NCBI RefSeq assembly: GCF_900104845.1 | Contig: NZ_FNSR01000001.1 | Span: 1,364,001-1,428,000, forward strand | DNA: 64,000 nucleotides | Direction: 5' to 3' | From: Paraburkholderia caballeronis | GTDB lineage: Bacteria > Pseudomonadota > Gammaproteobacteria > Burkholderiales > Burkholderiaceae | Notes under the pieces: model-generated | Database searches by the model: none | Seen by the model: only the letters and a program-made list of their open reading frames with translations | What the model was told of the DNA's origin: nothing | In this document: positions 38,328 to 47,408 of the stretch, piece by piece | Layout of the letters: each line of letters begins with the position of its first letter | Position numbering within the stretch: the first letter of the stretch is position 1 | Made by a program: the position numbers and the translations under genes

Positions 38328-39356
38328 ATGAAAAACAGTCCCGGACCCGTAATGCTGGACGTGGTCGGCAAGACGCTGACCGACGACGACGCGCGCCGTC
38401 TCGCGCATCCGATGACAGGCGGCGTGATTCTTTTTGCACGCCATTTCGAGAGCCGCGCGCAGCTCGTTGCGTTGACCGATGCGATCCGCGAAGTGCGCGA
38501 CGACCTGCTGATCGCGGTCGATCACGAAGGCGGCCGCGTGCAGCGTTTCCGCACCGACGGCTTCACGTTGCTGCCCGCGATGCGGCGCGTGGGCGAGCTG
38601 TGGGACAAGGACGTGCTGCTCGCGACGAAGGTCGCGACCGCGGTCGGCTACATCCTCGCGAGCGAACTGCGTGCCTGCGGGATCGACCTCAGCTTCACGC
38701 CGGTGCTCGACCTCGATTACGGCCAGTCGAAGGCGATCGGCGACCGCGCGTTCCATCGCGATCCGCGTGTTGTCACGCTGCTCGCGAAGAGCCTGAACCA
38801 CGGGCTCGCGCTCGCCGGCATGGCGAACTGCGGCAAGCATTTCCCCGGACACGGTTATGCGCACGCAGACTCGCACGTCGCGGTGCCCATCGACGACCGG
38901 CCGCTCGACGCGATCCTCCGCGAGGACGCGATGCCGTACGACTGGCTCGGGCTGTCGCTCGCGGCGGTGATGCCGGGTCACGTGATCTACCCGCAGGTGG
39001 ACCCGAAGCCGGCCGGCTTCTCGCGGATCTGGGTGCAGGAGATCCTGCGCGGCAAGCTGCGGTTTGGCGGCGTCGTGTTCAGCGACGACCTGTCGATGGA
39101 GGCGGCGCGCCAGGGCGGCACGCTGACCGAGGCGGCGCAGGCGGCATTGGCCGCCGGCTGCGACATGGTGCTCGTGTGCAACCAGCCGGACGAAGCGGAG
39201 AAGGTGCTGAACGCGCTGCACGTCGAGCCGACGAAGGCGTCGCGCCGGCGCATTCGCAGGCTGCGTCCGCGCGGCAAGGCGCTGCGCTGGAACAAGCTCG
39301 TTGCGGATCCCGCGTATCTCGCCGCGCAGGCGCTGTTGAGGGAAACGATGCCCTGA
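38328..39356 (+). CDS. nagZ: Beta-N-acetylhexosaminidase NagZ
   Basis: 342 residues from the ATG at 38328. Cytosolic GH3 enzyme of peptidoglycan recycling that removes GlcNAc from anhydromuropeptides and so influences AmpC-type beta-lactamase induction. It has VDHEGGRVQRF, CGKHFPGHGYAHADSHV (the family His/Asp acid-base loop) and VFSDDLSMEAA with the nucleophilic Asp. A terminator follows. Confidence 0.96.
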   Translation: MKNSPGPVMLDVVGKTLTDDDARRLAHPMTGGVILFARHFESRAQLVALTDAIREVRDDLLIAVDHEGGRVQRFRTDGFTLLPAMRRVGELWDKDVLLATKVATAVGYILASELRACGIDLSFTPVLDLDYGQSKAIGDRAFHRDPRVVTLLAKSLNHGLALAGMANCGKHFPGHGYAHADSHVAVPIDDRPLDAILREDAMPYDWLGLSLAAVMPGHVIYPQVDPKPAGFSRIWVQEILRGKLRFGGVVFSDDLSMEAARQGGTLTEAAQAALAAGCDMVLVCNQPDEAEKVLNALHVEPTKASRRRIRRLRPRGKALRWNKLVADPAYLAAQALLRETMP

Positions 39357-39401
39357 GCGGTTCGCGTGCACGCATCCGGCGGACTCATGATCCGCTTCCG
39401 C

Positions 39402-39441
39402 AAAGGCAAGGGCCGCTCGATGAAAGCGGCCCTTTGTTTTG
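39402..39441. terminator. Terminator between nagZ and the response regulator gene
   Basis: Stem AAGGGCCGCT/AGCGGCCCTT (39408-39417 with 39425-39434), loop CGATGAA, followed by TGTTTT. Placed between convergent genes. Confidence 0.8.
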
Positions 39442-39459
39442 CTGCCCGGTCGTCTCGAT

Positions 39460-40845
39460 CTAGTTCGGCCGCATCCGTTGCAGCTTGTTGTACAGCGTCT
39501 TCGGGCTGATGCCGAGCAGCGACGCCGCGCGATGGCGCGTGCCGCCGACCGCGTCGAGCGTCGCGCGGATCAGCATCTCCTCGACGTCCGCGAGCGGCGT
39601 GCCGACCGTCACCTGCACGCGGCCGCCGTTCAGTTCGCGTGTGCCGTTGCTGGCCGCTTCGTCGGCCTGCAACGTCTCCAGCACGTCGCCGGACGCGTAA
39701 TACGCGCGCTTCACGCGCTCCTGCAGTTCGCGCACGTTGCCGGGCCAGTCGTACGCGAGACATTCGCGGACGAACGACGGCGCGATGAGCCGCGTGGTCC
39801 CCGTGAGCCCGCGCGCGTGGGTGGCCTGATTCAGTTCGTCGACGCACGCGGTCGCGAGCAGCGCGGCGTCGTCGTCGCGCTCGCGCAGCGGCGGCAGCGC
39901 GAGCGCGGCCGCGTCGAGACGCAGCCACAGGTCCTCGTGCAGTTTGCCGTTGGCGACCGCGTCGCGCGGGACGGTGCGCGTCGCCGCGATCAGCCGGAAA
40001 TCGGTGCCGACCTCGCTGCTGCCGCCGACGCGCATGAACGTCTGCGAATCGAGCGCGCGCAGCAACGCTTCCTGTTGCCCGCGGTCGAGTTCGGTCAGTT
40101 CGTCGATGAACAGCGTGCCGCCGCACGCCTGATCGACGAGTCCCGGCTCGCGCTGGTCCGCGCCGCTGAACGCGCCGCGCTCGTGGCCGAACAGCACGCT
40201 CGCGAGCGGCCGGCCGAGCGCCGATTCGTTGGCGACCAGACGCGTGTCGCAGACGACGAACGGTCCTTTGCGACGGCGGCTCAACTGATGCAGCGTGCGC
40301 GCCGCGACTTCCTTGCCGGTGCCGGACTCGCCGTGGACGAGGATCGCGGCCTCGGTCGGCGCGAGTTGCTCGATCGTGTCGTAGACGATCTGGACCGCGC
40401 CGCTGCGGCCGATCATCGGACCGAAACGGCCCAACTGGCGCAATGCGGCGCGCAGCGCGCGAACCTCTTCGCTCAGTTCGTAAGGACGCGGAATCCGCGC
40501 GAGCAGGCTGCGCAGGCGCGGGATGTTGACCGGCTTCAGCAGGTAGTCCCAGATGCCGTGCCGCAAGCCCTCGATCGCGCTTTCGACGGTCGCGTTGCCG
40601 GTCATCACGATCACCGGCAGCGAGCCGCCCGGCGGCTGCGCGGGCAGATGGTGCAGCAGGTCGAGGCCGCGGCCGTCCGGCAGGTTCAGGTCGACGAGCA
40701 CCACGTCCGGAATGAAACGCGCCAGCGCGGCGCGGGCGTCGGTCAGCGTGGGCGCGGTGTCGACCGAAAAACCGTCGGCCGCGAGGATCGCGGACAGGCC
40801 GGACAGGCTGTTGGGATCGTCTTCGACAATCAGGGCGTGTGGCAT
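39460..40845 (-). CDS. Orphan sigma54-dependent response regulator (NtrC type)
   Basis: 461 residues from the ATG at 40845. Receiver domain (~1-120) with acidic E8/D9, phosphoacceptor D52 (VVLVDLNLPDG), T82 and K104. AAA+ domain (~150-385) with Walker A GESGTGKE, the sigma54-contact loop written GAFSGA instead of GAFTGA, Walker B GGTLFIDELTE, and WPGNVRELQERV. A Fis-type HTH closes the protein (HRAASLLGISPKTLYNKLQ). No histidine kinase gene is adjacent, so partner and targets are unknown. Transcribed away from the CsbD-like, efp and earP genes lying behind it on the same strand. Confidence 0.9.
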   Translation of the reverse strand: MPHALIVEDDPNSLSGLSAILAADGFSVDTAPTLTDARAALARFIPDVVLVDLNLPDGRGLDLLHHLPAQPPGGSLPVIVMTGNATVESAIEGLRHGIWDYLLKPVNIPRLRSLLARIPRPYELSEEVRALRAALRQLGRFGPMIGRSGAVQIVYDTIEQLAPTEAAILVHGESGTGKEVAARTLHQLSRRRKGPFVVCDTRLVANESALGRPLASVLFGHERGAFSGADQREPGLVDQACGGTLFIDELTELDRGQQEALLRALDSQTFMRVGGSSEVGTDFRLIAATRTVPRDAVANGKLHEDLWLRLDAAALALPPLRERDDDAALLATACVDELNQATHARGLTGTTRLIAPSFVRECLAYDWPGNVRELQERVKRAYYASGDVLETLQADEAASNGTRELNGGRVQVTVGTPLADVEEMLIRATLDAVGGTRHRAASLLGISPKTLYNKLQRMRPN

Positions 40846-41078
40846 GGCGGAAGCGGCTTTCGACAGGGTGATCGGGACAGGTCGCCGCGTCGCGCCCGGT
40901 GACCGGACGCGACGCGGCAAGGGGGTGATTCACCGTGCAGTTCAATGCATGTTGTTCCGGTCCTCGCAGATGCGGCGCCGGACCACGCGTGGCGGCGCCT
41001 TCAGACTCGTCCCGCGGCGGACGCCGCGGGACGCTTCATCTCCACATCGGGCAGAGGCCGGTTTTGCCGCAGGCCAGG

Positions 41079-41288
41079 CTAGTCGCGCGGACGGTTCGCT
41101 TCCATGAAGCGCCGCACTTCCAGCTCCGCCTCGTCACGCGTCTTGCCGTAACGTTCCTGGATCATTCCGGCGAGCCGGTCGGCGCGACCCTCGGCCTTGA
41201 CGAGATCGTCGTCCGTCAGCTCGCCCCATGCGGCCTTGGCTTTGCCCATCAACTGCTTCCACTTGCCTTCAGCGATGTCGTTATTCAT
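41079..41288 (-). CDS. CsbD family stress-response-like protein
   Basis: 69 residues from the ATG at 41288, preceded by an AGGAGATG-type site. Hydrophilic small protein with the CsbD pattern: NDIAEGKWKQLMGKAKAAWG, DDDLVKAEGRADRLAGMIQE and RYGKTRDEAELEVRRFM. Family members are induced in general stress in several bacteria but their activity is unknown. The long upstream extension of the frame is not used. Confidence 0.9.
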   Translation of the reverse strand: MNNDIAEGKWKQLMGKAKAAWGELTDDDLVKAEGRADRLAGMIQERYGKTRDEAELEVRRFMEANRPRD

Positions 41289-41454
41289 CGTGCATCTCCT
41301 GGTTCGGAAACAAAGGCCTCGCGAGGGGCTGAGCCTTGAACCAGCAGAAAGCGTGCCGCGGGAAAACGGTCGGCGGCCGGCTTTCATGCGCGCCGGATGG
41401 AACCGGCAGTACCGGTAAGTTTTTCCCGTGACAGTCCTAAACATACACGTTCGG

Positions 41455-41488
41455 CAAAAAAAGAAAAAGCGCCCCAGCGGGGCGCTTT
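41455..41488 (-). terminator. Intrinsic terminator of efp
   Basis: A 10-bp stem (41466-41475 with 41479-41488), loop AGC, with a run of A on the plus strand to its left, that is a U-tract for minus-strand transcripts. Confidence 0.88.
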
Positions 41489-41539
41489 CACGGGAGCCGC
41501 GCCAGCCGGGGCGGCGGCGCGAAATACCGGCTGCGCGTG

Positions 41540-42097
41540 TTATGCGCGGCTGCGGTATTCGTTGGTGCGGGTGTCGATTTCGATCTTGTCGCCGATGCTG
41601 CAGAAGAGCGGCACTTGGAGTTCGAAACCGGTGTTCAGCTTCGCGGTCTTCAGCACCTTGCCCGACGACGTGTCGCCCTTGACCGCCGGCTCCGTGTACG
41701 TGATTTCGCGGACGAGCGTGGTCGGCAGTTCGACCGAGATCGCCTTCTCGTTGTAGAACACGACTTCGCAGGCCATGCCGTCTTCGAGGTAGTTCAGCGC
41801 GTCGCCCATCATTTCCGCTTCGACTTCGAACTGGTTGTAGTCGGCGTCCATGAACACGTACATCGGGTCGGCGAAATAGGAGTACGTCACTTCCTTGCGG
41901 TCGAGCACGACGACGTCGAACTTGTCGTCGGCCTTGTACACGGTTTCCATACCCGCGCCGGTCAGCAGGTTCTTGAACTTCATCTTCACGACGGCGGCGT
42001 TACGGCCCGACTTGTTGTATTCGGCTTTTTGCACGACCATCGCGTCGCTGCCGATCATCACGACGTTGCCGGTGCGGAGTTCCTGTGCGGTCTTCAT
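41540..42097 (-). CDS. efp: Elongation factor P (Arg32 type)
   Basis: 185 residues. Relieves ribosome stalling at polyproline stretches. Three-domain family with [20 protein letters not shown] and the C-terminal [20 protein letters not shown]. The loop tip reads NKSGRNA, placing Arg at position 32 where E. coli has Lys34. This is the form modified by rhamnosylation by EarP, whose gene lies immediately upstream on the same strand. Confidence 0.97.
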   Translation of the reverse strand: MKTAQELRTGNVVMIGSDAMVVQKAEYNKSGRNAAVVKMKFKNLLTGAGMETVYKADDKFDVVVLDRKEVTYSYFADPMYVFMDADYNQFEVEAEMMGDALNYLEDGMACEVVFYNEKAISVELPTTLVREITYTEPAVKGDTSSGKVLKTAKLNTGFELQVPLFCSIGDKIEIDTRTNEYRSRA

Positions 42098-42332
42098 AAA
42101 AAAACTGTCCTGTCCAGATTAAGTAGCTTCGAGAGTGCTCGACGGCAAACGTCGCAAGCGGGTTCATGCGACGCGGCGATCGCACCACGCGCGCCGCGCC
42201 GGGCGTTGTCGCGCGGTTCAGAGCCTGCCGCGTTCGTTGCCGCGTTCGTTTTTCGCCGCGTTCGTTCGGAGCGAATCCGCCCGCTTTGAATCCGCTTTGA
42301 ATCGCTTGAGACGGCTGCCGTCGGATAACCGC

Positions 42333-43511
42333 TTATTTTAACTGACTTTTTGCGAATTCCGCCAGATTTCCCGCGAGGTCGCCGATCGCGGCCAGTTCGG
42401 CCGCCCAGTCGCGCGCGCGGACGGCGAGTTGCGGCAGCGCACAAGCGAACTCGCTCCAGTCCGGCGCGCCGCGGCCGTTCCACGCGTGCCAGAAGCGGGC
42501 GAGCGCCGCGCGCGGCGCGGCCGGCAGCGCGCGCGCGTAGTGGTCGAGCGCCGCGTCGAGCTTCGGCAGATGCGCGTCGTCCGCCTGCGGGTAGATGTGC
42601 CACACGAACGGCCGCGCGGCCCACTGCGCGCGTACGAACGAGTCCTCGCCGCGCACGAAGTTCAGATCGCTCGCCCACAGCAGGCGGTCGTAACCCGCCT
42701 GATCGGTGAACGCGAGCCCATGCGCGCGCAGCGCGCTGCGTTCCGCGTGCGCACCCGCGCCGAACGACGGCATCCCGAAAAAGCGCGCGACCGCGCCGGA
42801 GATGCGGCCCTCGGGAACCAGCAGCACGACCGGCGTCGCGCTGTCGCACCATTGTGCGAGCAGGCCGTCCACCGCGGGGTTCTCGTAGGCGAACAGCGAG
42901 ATCACCGTCGCATCGGGCGTGGGCGGCGGGCCGCCGGTCGCGCGCTGCCACCATTCGGCGCGCGCCTGTGGCGAGTCCTCGAACGCGGTCCGCGCGGCGT
43001 CGAGGCCGCGCTCCTTCAGCACGCCGCCGGTGCCGGCGCCGAGGCCAGGGAAAAAGAACGTCTTCGTCAGCGGATAACGCGGATGCGGCGATGGCCGCAG
43101 ATGGAAATCGGCGACCCAGTCCTCGGCGCTCAGGTATTCGAGGTTCAGCCACACCGGCTTGCGCGCACGTTCGGCCATCGCCGCGACATAGGCGGGCGGC
43201 AGTTCGCACGCGAACGCCTCGATCACGACGTCCGCGATCCGCAGCGTGTCGCCCGCATGCGCCGGGTCGTGCCAATGCTCGACGACGATGCCGTCGACGG
43301 TCTGCGTCGCGCGCCCGATCGAGAGCGCCGGACATAGCCGCTGGAACGTATGCAGATCGTCGACGAACACGCGGACCTGCCAGCCGTGCTCGTCCGCGAG
43401 CTGGCGCGCGAGCCGCCAGCAGACGCCGATGTCGCCGAAGTTGTCGATCACCGCGCAGAAGAGGTCGCACGCGATCGGCGCGCAGAGGGGGGACACGTTG
43501 GCGTCGGACAT
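42333..43511 (-). CDS. earP: EF-P arginine rhamnosyltransferase EarP
   Basis: 392 residues from the ATG at 43511. Transfers rhamnose from dTDP-L-rhamnose to Arg32 of EF-P. The conserved N-terminal IDNFGDIGVCWRLARQL contains the two functional Asp (D23, D27 here), and the C-terminal donor-site motif RGEDSFVRAQWA is present, with FFFPGLGAGTGGVL between. The neighbouring efp with Arg32 confirms function by context. An upstream extension of the frame to 43652 lacks support. Confidence 0.95.
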   Translation of the reverse strand: MSDANVSPLCAPIACDLFCAVIDNFGDIGVCWRLARQLADEHGWQVRVFVDDLHTFQRLCPALSIGRATQTVDGIVVEHWHDPAHAGDTLRIADVVIEAFACELPPAYVAAMAERARKPVWLNLEYLSAEDWVADFHLRPSPHPRYPLTKTFFFPGLGAGTGGVLKERGLDAARTAFEDSPQARAEWWQRATGGPPPTPDATVISLFAYENPAVDGLLAQWCDSATPVVLLVPEGRISGAVARFFGMPSFGAGAHAERSALRAHGLAFTDQAGYDRLLWASDLNFVRGEDSFVRAQWAARPFVWHIYPQADDAHLPKLDAALDHYARALPAAPRAALARFWHAWNGRGAPDWSEFACALPQLAVRARDWAAELAAIGDLAGNLAEFAKSQLK

Positions 43512-43716
43512 GGCGGCTTCGCGCGGGCCTTCCGGCGAGCCGCCGGCGGGTCGGCTCAAGCCCGCGCGGTGCGCTGCGCGGGCGCTGGCGAGGCCGCGGC
43601 GGCAGGTTCGGACCCGCGCGGAATGATCTAAACTGGCGATTCTAAAGCACACCCTGCCGCCGCGTCCGCCGCCTGCGCGATTCCCGCGCGCCGCCGCGCG
43701 GCCGGCCCGAGCCTGG

Positions 43717-46002
43717 ATGACCGATTCCGAAGTTTTCGACCCGAAGAAGGCGCTCGCGCAGTTGCCGCATTTGCCCGGCGTCTATCGCTATTACGACGCG
43801 CAGGGCGCGGTGCTGTACGTCGGCAAGGCGCGCGACCTGAAGAAGCGCGTGTCGAGCTATTTCACGAAGACGCAACTGTCGCCGCGCATCGCGATGATGA
43901 TCACGCGGATCGCGCGCATCGAAACGACGGTCACGCGCTCCGAAGCCGAAGCGCTGCTGCTCGAAAACAACCTGATCAAGGCGCTGACGCCGCGATACAA
44001 CATCCTGTTTCGCGACGACAAGTCGTATCCGTTCCTGAAGCTGACCGGCCACCCGTTTCCGCGGATGGCGTATTACCGGGGCGCCGTCGATCGGCGCAAC
44101 CAGTACTTCGGGCCGTTCCCGAGCGCGTCGGCGGTGCGCGAGAGCATCCAGATCCTGCAGCGCGTGTTCCAGTTGCGGACCTGCGAGGACTCGGTGTTCA
44201 ACAACCGCACGCGGCCTTGCCTGCTGCATCAGATCGAGCGCTGCACCGCGCCGTGCGTCGGCGCGATCAGCGAGGACGATTACGCGCGCGACGTCAGCAA
44301 CGCGTCGCGGTTCCTGCTCGGCCGCCAGAACGAGGTGATGAAGGAGCTGGAGACGAAGATGCACGCGTTCGCCGGCGAGCTGAAGTTCGAGCAGGCGGCG
44401 GCGGTGCGCAACCAGATGAGTTCGCTCGCGACGGTGCTGCATCAGCAGGCGATCGAGACGGGCAGCGACAGCGACGTCGATATCCTCGCGGTCGTCGCGC
44501 TCGGCGGGCGCGTGTGCGTGAATCTCGCGATGGTGCGCGGCGGCCGGCATCTGGGCGACAAGGCGTATTTCCCGACGCACGTCGAGAGCGCGCTGACGGG
44601 CGAGGAAGGCGGCGTCGCGGAAGAGGTGGACAGCGAGACCGTGCTGGGGGCCACCGTGCTGTCCGGCGTGCCGTCGCGGGCGGCACGCGTGCATGTCGAA
44701 GCCGACGGGTACGACGTGTCGGCGGATGGAGCGGAGGACGGCGAAGAGGCGTCTTCCGATGCGGGCGCCGAGAACGGTCTGTCCGATGCGCTGGCGCTGG
44801 CGCGCGATCTGCCGCCGGAGGCCGATGACGGGGATGAAGCGGACGAAGCGGTCGAAGCCGAGGCCGTCGAAATCGAGACCGAAGCAGCCGAAGCGAACGG
44901 CCTGTCGACCACCGACGATCCCCCATCCCGCGCATCGTCCGCTCGCCGTCGCCCCGGCATCGAATCCGACGTGCTCGACGCGTTCATCGCGCAGCACTAT
45001 CTCGGCAATCGCGTGCCGCCGGTGCTCGTCGTCAGCCATCCGCCCGCGAATCGCGAACTGATCGACGTGTTGAGCGAGCAGGCCGGCCACAAGGTCGCGC
45101 TGCTGCGCCAGCCGCAGGGCCAGAAGCGCGCGTGGCTCGCGATGGCCGGGCAGAACGCGCGTCTCGCGCTCGCGCGGCTGCTGTCCGAGCAGGGCTCGCA
45201 GCAGGCGCGCACGCGCTCGCTTGCGCAGTTGCTGTCGATCGAACTGGATGATCTTGCGCATCTGCGCATCGAGTGCTTCGACATCAGCCACACGATGGGC
45301 GAGGCGACGCAGGCGTCGTGCGTCGTTTATCACCATCACAAGATGCAGTCGGGCGAGTACCGGCGCTACAACATTACTGGGATCACGCCCGGCGACGACT
45401 ACGCGGCGATGCGCCAGGTGCTCACGCGCCGCTACGAGAAGATGGTCGCGCAGTCCGCGCGCAACGAGGCCGACGAGGCGCAGACGCTGCAGACCGCCGA
45501 CGCCGCGGACCCGAACGCGACGCCGGACGGCGCCGGTCCGGCCGCGGCCGGCGGCACGCTGCCGAACATCGTGCTGATCGACGGCGGCAAGGGGCAGGTC
45601 GAGATCGCGCGGCAGGTGTTCGGCGAACTGGGTCTCGATCCGTCGATGCTGGTCGGCGTCGCGAAGGGCGAAGGGCGCAAGGTGGGGCTCGAAACGCTCG
45701 TGTTCGCGGACGGCCGCACGCCGCTCGAACTCGGCAAGGAGAGCGCGGCGCTGATGCTGGTCGCGCAGATCCGCGACGAGGCGCACCGTTTCGCGATCAC
45801 CGGGATGCGCGCGAAGCGCGGCAAGACGCGGCAGACGTCGCGGCTCGAAGAACTCGAAGGCGTCGGCGCGAAGCGCCGCCAGCGGCTGCTCGCGCGCTTT
45901 GGCGGGTTGCGCGGCGTGATGTCGGCGAGCGTCGAGGATCTTGCGAGCGTGGACGGCATTTCGCGCTCGCTTGCCGAGCAGATCTACCGGCAATTGCACT
46001 GA
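43717..46002 (+). CDS. uvrC: Excinuclease ABC subunit C with acidic insertion
   Basis: 761 residues against about 610 in E. coli. Makes both incisions in nucleotide excision repair. GIY-YIG domain at the N-terminus ([20 protein letters not shown]), UvrB-binding UVR segment ([15 protein letters not shown]), RNase H-like nuclease domain ([12 protein letters not shown] and [12 protein letters not shown]), and C-terminal HhH pair ([18 protein letters not shown]). Residues ~290-414 form an extra Glu/Asp/Ala-rich insert, and ~581-614 a second smaller one, both outside conserved cores. Confidence 0.96.
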   Translation: MTDSEVFDPKKALAQLPHLPGVYRYYDAQGAVLYVGKARDLKKRVSSYFTKTQLSPRIAMMITRIARIETTVTRSEAEALLLENNLIKALTPRYNILFRDDKSYPFLKLTGHPFPRMAYYRGAVDRRNQYFGPFPSASAVRESIQILQRVFQLRTCEDSVFNNRTRPCLLHQIERCTAPCVGAISEDDYARDVSNASRFLLGRQNEVMKELETKMHAFAGELKFEQAAAVRNQMSSLATVLHQQAIETGSDSDVDILAVVALGGRVCVNLAMVRGGRHLGDKAYFPTHVESALTGEEGGVAEEVDSETVLGATVLSGVPSRAARVHVEADGYDVSADGAEDGEEASSDAGAENGLSDALALARDLPPEADDGDEADEAVEAEAVEIETEAAEANGLSTTDDPPSRASSARRRPGIESDVLDAFIAQHYLGNRVPPVLVVSHPPANRELIDVLSEQAGHKVALLRQPQGQKRAWLAMAGQNARLALARLLSEQGSQQARTRSLAQLLSIELDDLAHLRIECFDISHTMGEATQASCVVYHHHKMQSGEYRRYNITGITPGDDYAAMRQVLTRRYEKMVAQSARNEADEAQTLQTADAADPNATPDGAGPAAAGGTLPNIVLIDGGKGQVEIARQVFGELGLDPSMLVGVAKGEGRKVGLETLVFADGRTPLELGKESAALMLVAQIRDEAHRFAITGMRAKRGKTRQTSRLEELEGVGAKRRQRLLARFGGLRGVMSASVEDLASVDGISRSLAEQIYRQLH

Positions 46003-46110
46003 CGGGCAGCGCTGGCGGCGCGCGTGCGGCGCCGGCCGCCTTACGGTTGCTTGTGGCGCTTGCGGCGACGCGGCACAATTGCATCTCCCTTGACAGCCAG
46101 CGCCCCGCCA

Positions 46111-46698
46111 ATGCCGTTCAATTTTCCGATCTTCCTGACGTGGCTGCGGATCGTGCTGATCCCGCTCGTGGTCGGCGTGTTCTACCTGCCGGATACGATG
46201 CTGAGCCCGATGCAGCGCAACGTTGCGGCGATGCTGATCTTCGTGCTGGCGGCGCTGACCGACTGGTTCGACGGTTATCTCGCGCGCAAGTGGAACCAGA
46301 CGTCGTCGTTCGGCGCGTTCCTCGACCCGGTCGCGGACAAGCTGATGGTGACCGCCGCGCTGCTGATGCTCGTGCAGCTCGCGCGCGTCGATGCGGCGAT
46401 CGCGCTCGTCATCATCGGGCGCGAAATCGCGATCTCGGCGCTGCGCGAGTGGATGGCGCACATCGGCGCGTCGAAGAGCGTCGCGGTGAATTCGCTCGGC
46501 AAGTTCAAGACCGCGTGCCAGATGGTTGCGATTCCGATGCTGCTGTTCTACGCGCCGCTGACGGTCGCCGGCGTGACGCTCGACGCGCGTGTGTGGGGCG
46601 CGTGGCTCATCTACGTCGCCGCGTTCCTGACGATCTGGTCGATGATGTACTACATGAAGCTTGCGTGGCCGCAGATCCGCGAGCGTGGCAGCCTGTGA
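46111..46698 (+). CDS. pgsA: CDP-diacylglycerol-glycerol-3-phosphate 3-phosphatidyltransferase
   Basis: 195 residues from the ATG at 46111. Integral membrane enzyme of phosphatidylglycerol synthesis. The CDP-alcohol phosphotransferase signature is complete: DGYLAR, then G eight residues on, then FLDPVADK. Several helices surround it. The uvrC-pgsA-tRNA order is the same as in E. coli. Confidence 0.95.
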   Translation: MPFNFPIFLTWLRIVLIPLVVGVFYLPDTMLSPMQRNVAAMLIFVLAALTDWFDGYLARKWNQTSSFGAFLDPVADKLMVTAALLMLVQLARVDAAIALVIIGREIAISALREWMAHIGASKSVAVNSLGKFKTACQMVAIPMLLFYAPLTVAGVTLDARVWGAWLIYVAAFLTIWSMMYYMKLAWPQIRERGSL

Positions 46699-46740
46699 GT
46701 GCGCGGCCCGTGGCGGCTGAAAAGAGATGCGCGTGGGGGC

Positions 46741-46769
46741 TTGACACGATTCTGCACCTTATACATAAT
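46741..46769 (+). promoter_or_regulatory. Strong sigma70 promoter of the tRNA-Gly pair
   Basis: TTGACA (46741-46746, perfect), 17-base spacer, CATAAT (46764-46769, five of six). Start expected near 46776, about 77 bases before the first tRNA. Confidence 0.85.
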
Positions 46770-46852
46770 CTCACTTCTCCGGTGCACGCGGATTTGAGCG
46801 AAGCGCCGGATGGGGTAAAAAAGCAGTAAGCAGTAGCAAGGCAGCAGCAAAC

Positions 46853-46928
46853 GCGGGAGTAGCTCAGTTGGTAGAGCGCAACCTTGCCAAGGTTGAGGTC
46901 GCGAGTTCGAGACTCGTCTCCCGCTCCA
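46853..46928 (+). tRNA. tRNA-Gly(GCC), copy 1
   Basis: 76 bases including encoded CCA. Acceptor GCGGGAG/CTCCCGC, anticodon stem CAACC/GGTTG around loop TTGCCAA (anticodon GCC), and T-arm GCGAGTTCGAGACTCGT. Identical to the second copy 62 bases downstream. Confidence 0.97.
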
Positions 46929-46990
46929 GATTTCAGGTGCGGCGTTTGCAGTAGAAGCAGTAACCGGCGCCGCGCCACAGGCAGGACCAT

Positions 46991-47066
46991 GCGGGAGTAG
47001 CTCAGTTGGTAGAGCGCAACCTTGCCAAGGTTGAGGTCGCGAGTTCGAGACTCGTCTCCCGCTCCA
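46991..47066 (+). tRNA. tRNA-Gly(GCC), copy 2
   Basis: Exact duplicate of the first tRNA-Gly, with the same anticodon GCC and encoded CCA. A terminator hairpin follows after eight bases. Confidence 0.97.
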
Positions 47067-47073
47067 GACATCC

Positions 47074-47100
47074 GGGGAAGCAGCGCTTCCCCTTTTGTTT
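47074..47100 (+). terminator. Intrinsic terminator between tRNA-Gly and tRNA-Cys
   Basis: Perfect 8-bp stem GGGGAAGC/GCTTCCCC (47074-47081 with 47085-47092), loop AGC, followed by TTTTGTTT. Confidence 0.82.
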
Positions 47101-47181
47101 GGCAGGCCGTGAGGCCATAGCACCAATCTGTCCGGTCGTGGTGGACGCAACGGGTTCGCGACGTATCGACAATCCGCTTCT

Positions 47182-47255
47182 GGCGCGATAGCAAAGCGGT
47201 TATGCAGCGGCCTGCAAAGCCGTCCAGGCCGGTTCGACTCCGGCTCGCGCCTCCA
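47182..47255 (+). tRNA. tRNA-Cys(GCA)
   Basis: 74 bases including CCA. Acceptor GGCGCGA/TCGCGCC with discriminator U73 (a Cys identity element), anticodon stem CGGC/GCCG around CTGCAAA (anticodon GCA), T-arm CCGGTTCGACTCCGG. Confidence 0.96.
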
Positions 47256-47259
47256 GACG

Positions 47260-47296
47260 AAAAGAAAAGCCACCTTCGGGTGGCTTTTCTTTTTTC
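47260..47296 (+). terminator. Intrinsic terminator after tRNA-Cys
   Basis: 15-bp stem AAAAGAAAAGCCACC pairing across a TTCG tetraloop with GGTGGCTTTTCTTTT, running into a T-tract. Confidence 0.92.
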
Positions 47297-47408
47297 CGCG
47301 CACGGTTTCGTGCACGCGGCTTGCCGCACGCCCGGTCGCGTTTGTCCGTTGCCGATACCACGCGGCATAATCGTTGCCTTCCCCGACCTTCCGATCAGGA
47401 CTTCCGTG

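Noticed and set aside
41009..41032. GTCCCGCGGC/GCCGCGGGAC hairpin between the response regulator and CsbD genes as a terminator
   Set aside because: Strong 10-bp stem but no T-tract on either strand, so termination is not supported.
43642..46461. 939-residue open frame on the minus strand opposite uvrC and pgsA
   Set aside because: Arg/His/Leu-rich translation without domain pattern; it is the antisense shadow expected in very GC-rich genes. The plus strand encodes clear UvrC and PgsA.
46853..47066. Two identical 76-base repeats as a CRISPR-like or insertion-related repeat
   Set aside because: Each repeat is a complete tRNA-Gly gene; there are only two copies and no cas genes.
46853..47255. 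tRNA cluster as an integration site for a genomic island
   Set aside because: No integrase, no direct repeat of a tRNA 3' end beyond the tandem gene, and the following genes are ordinary backbone.
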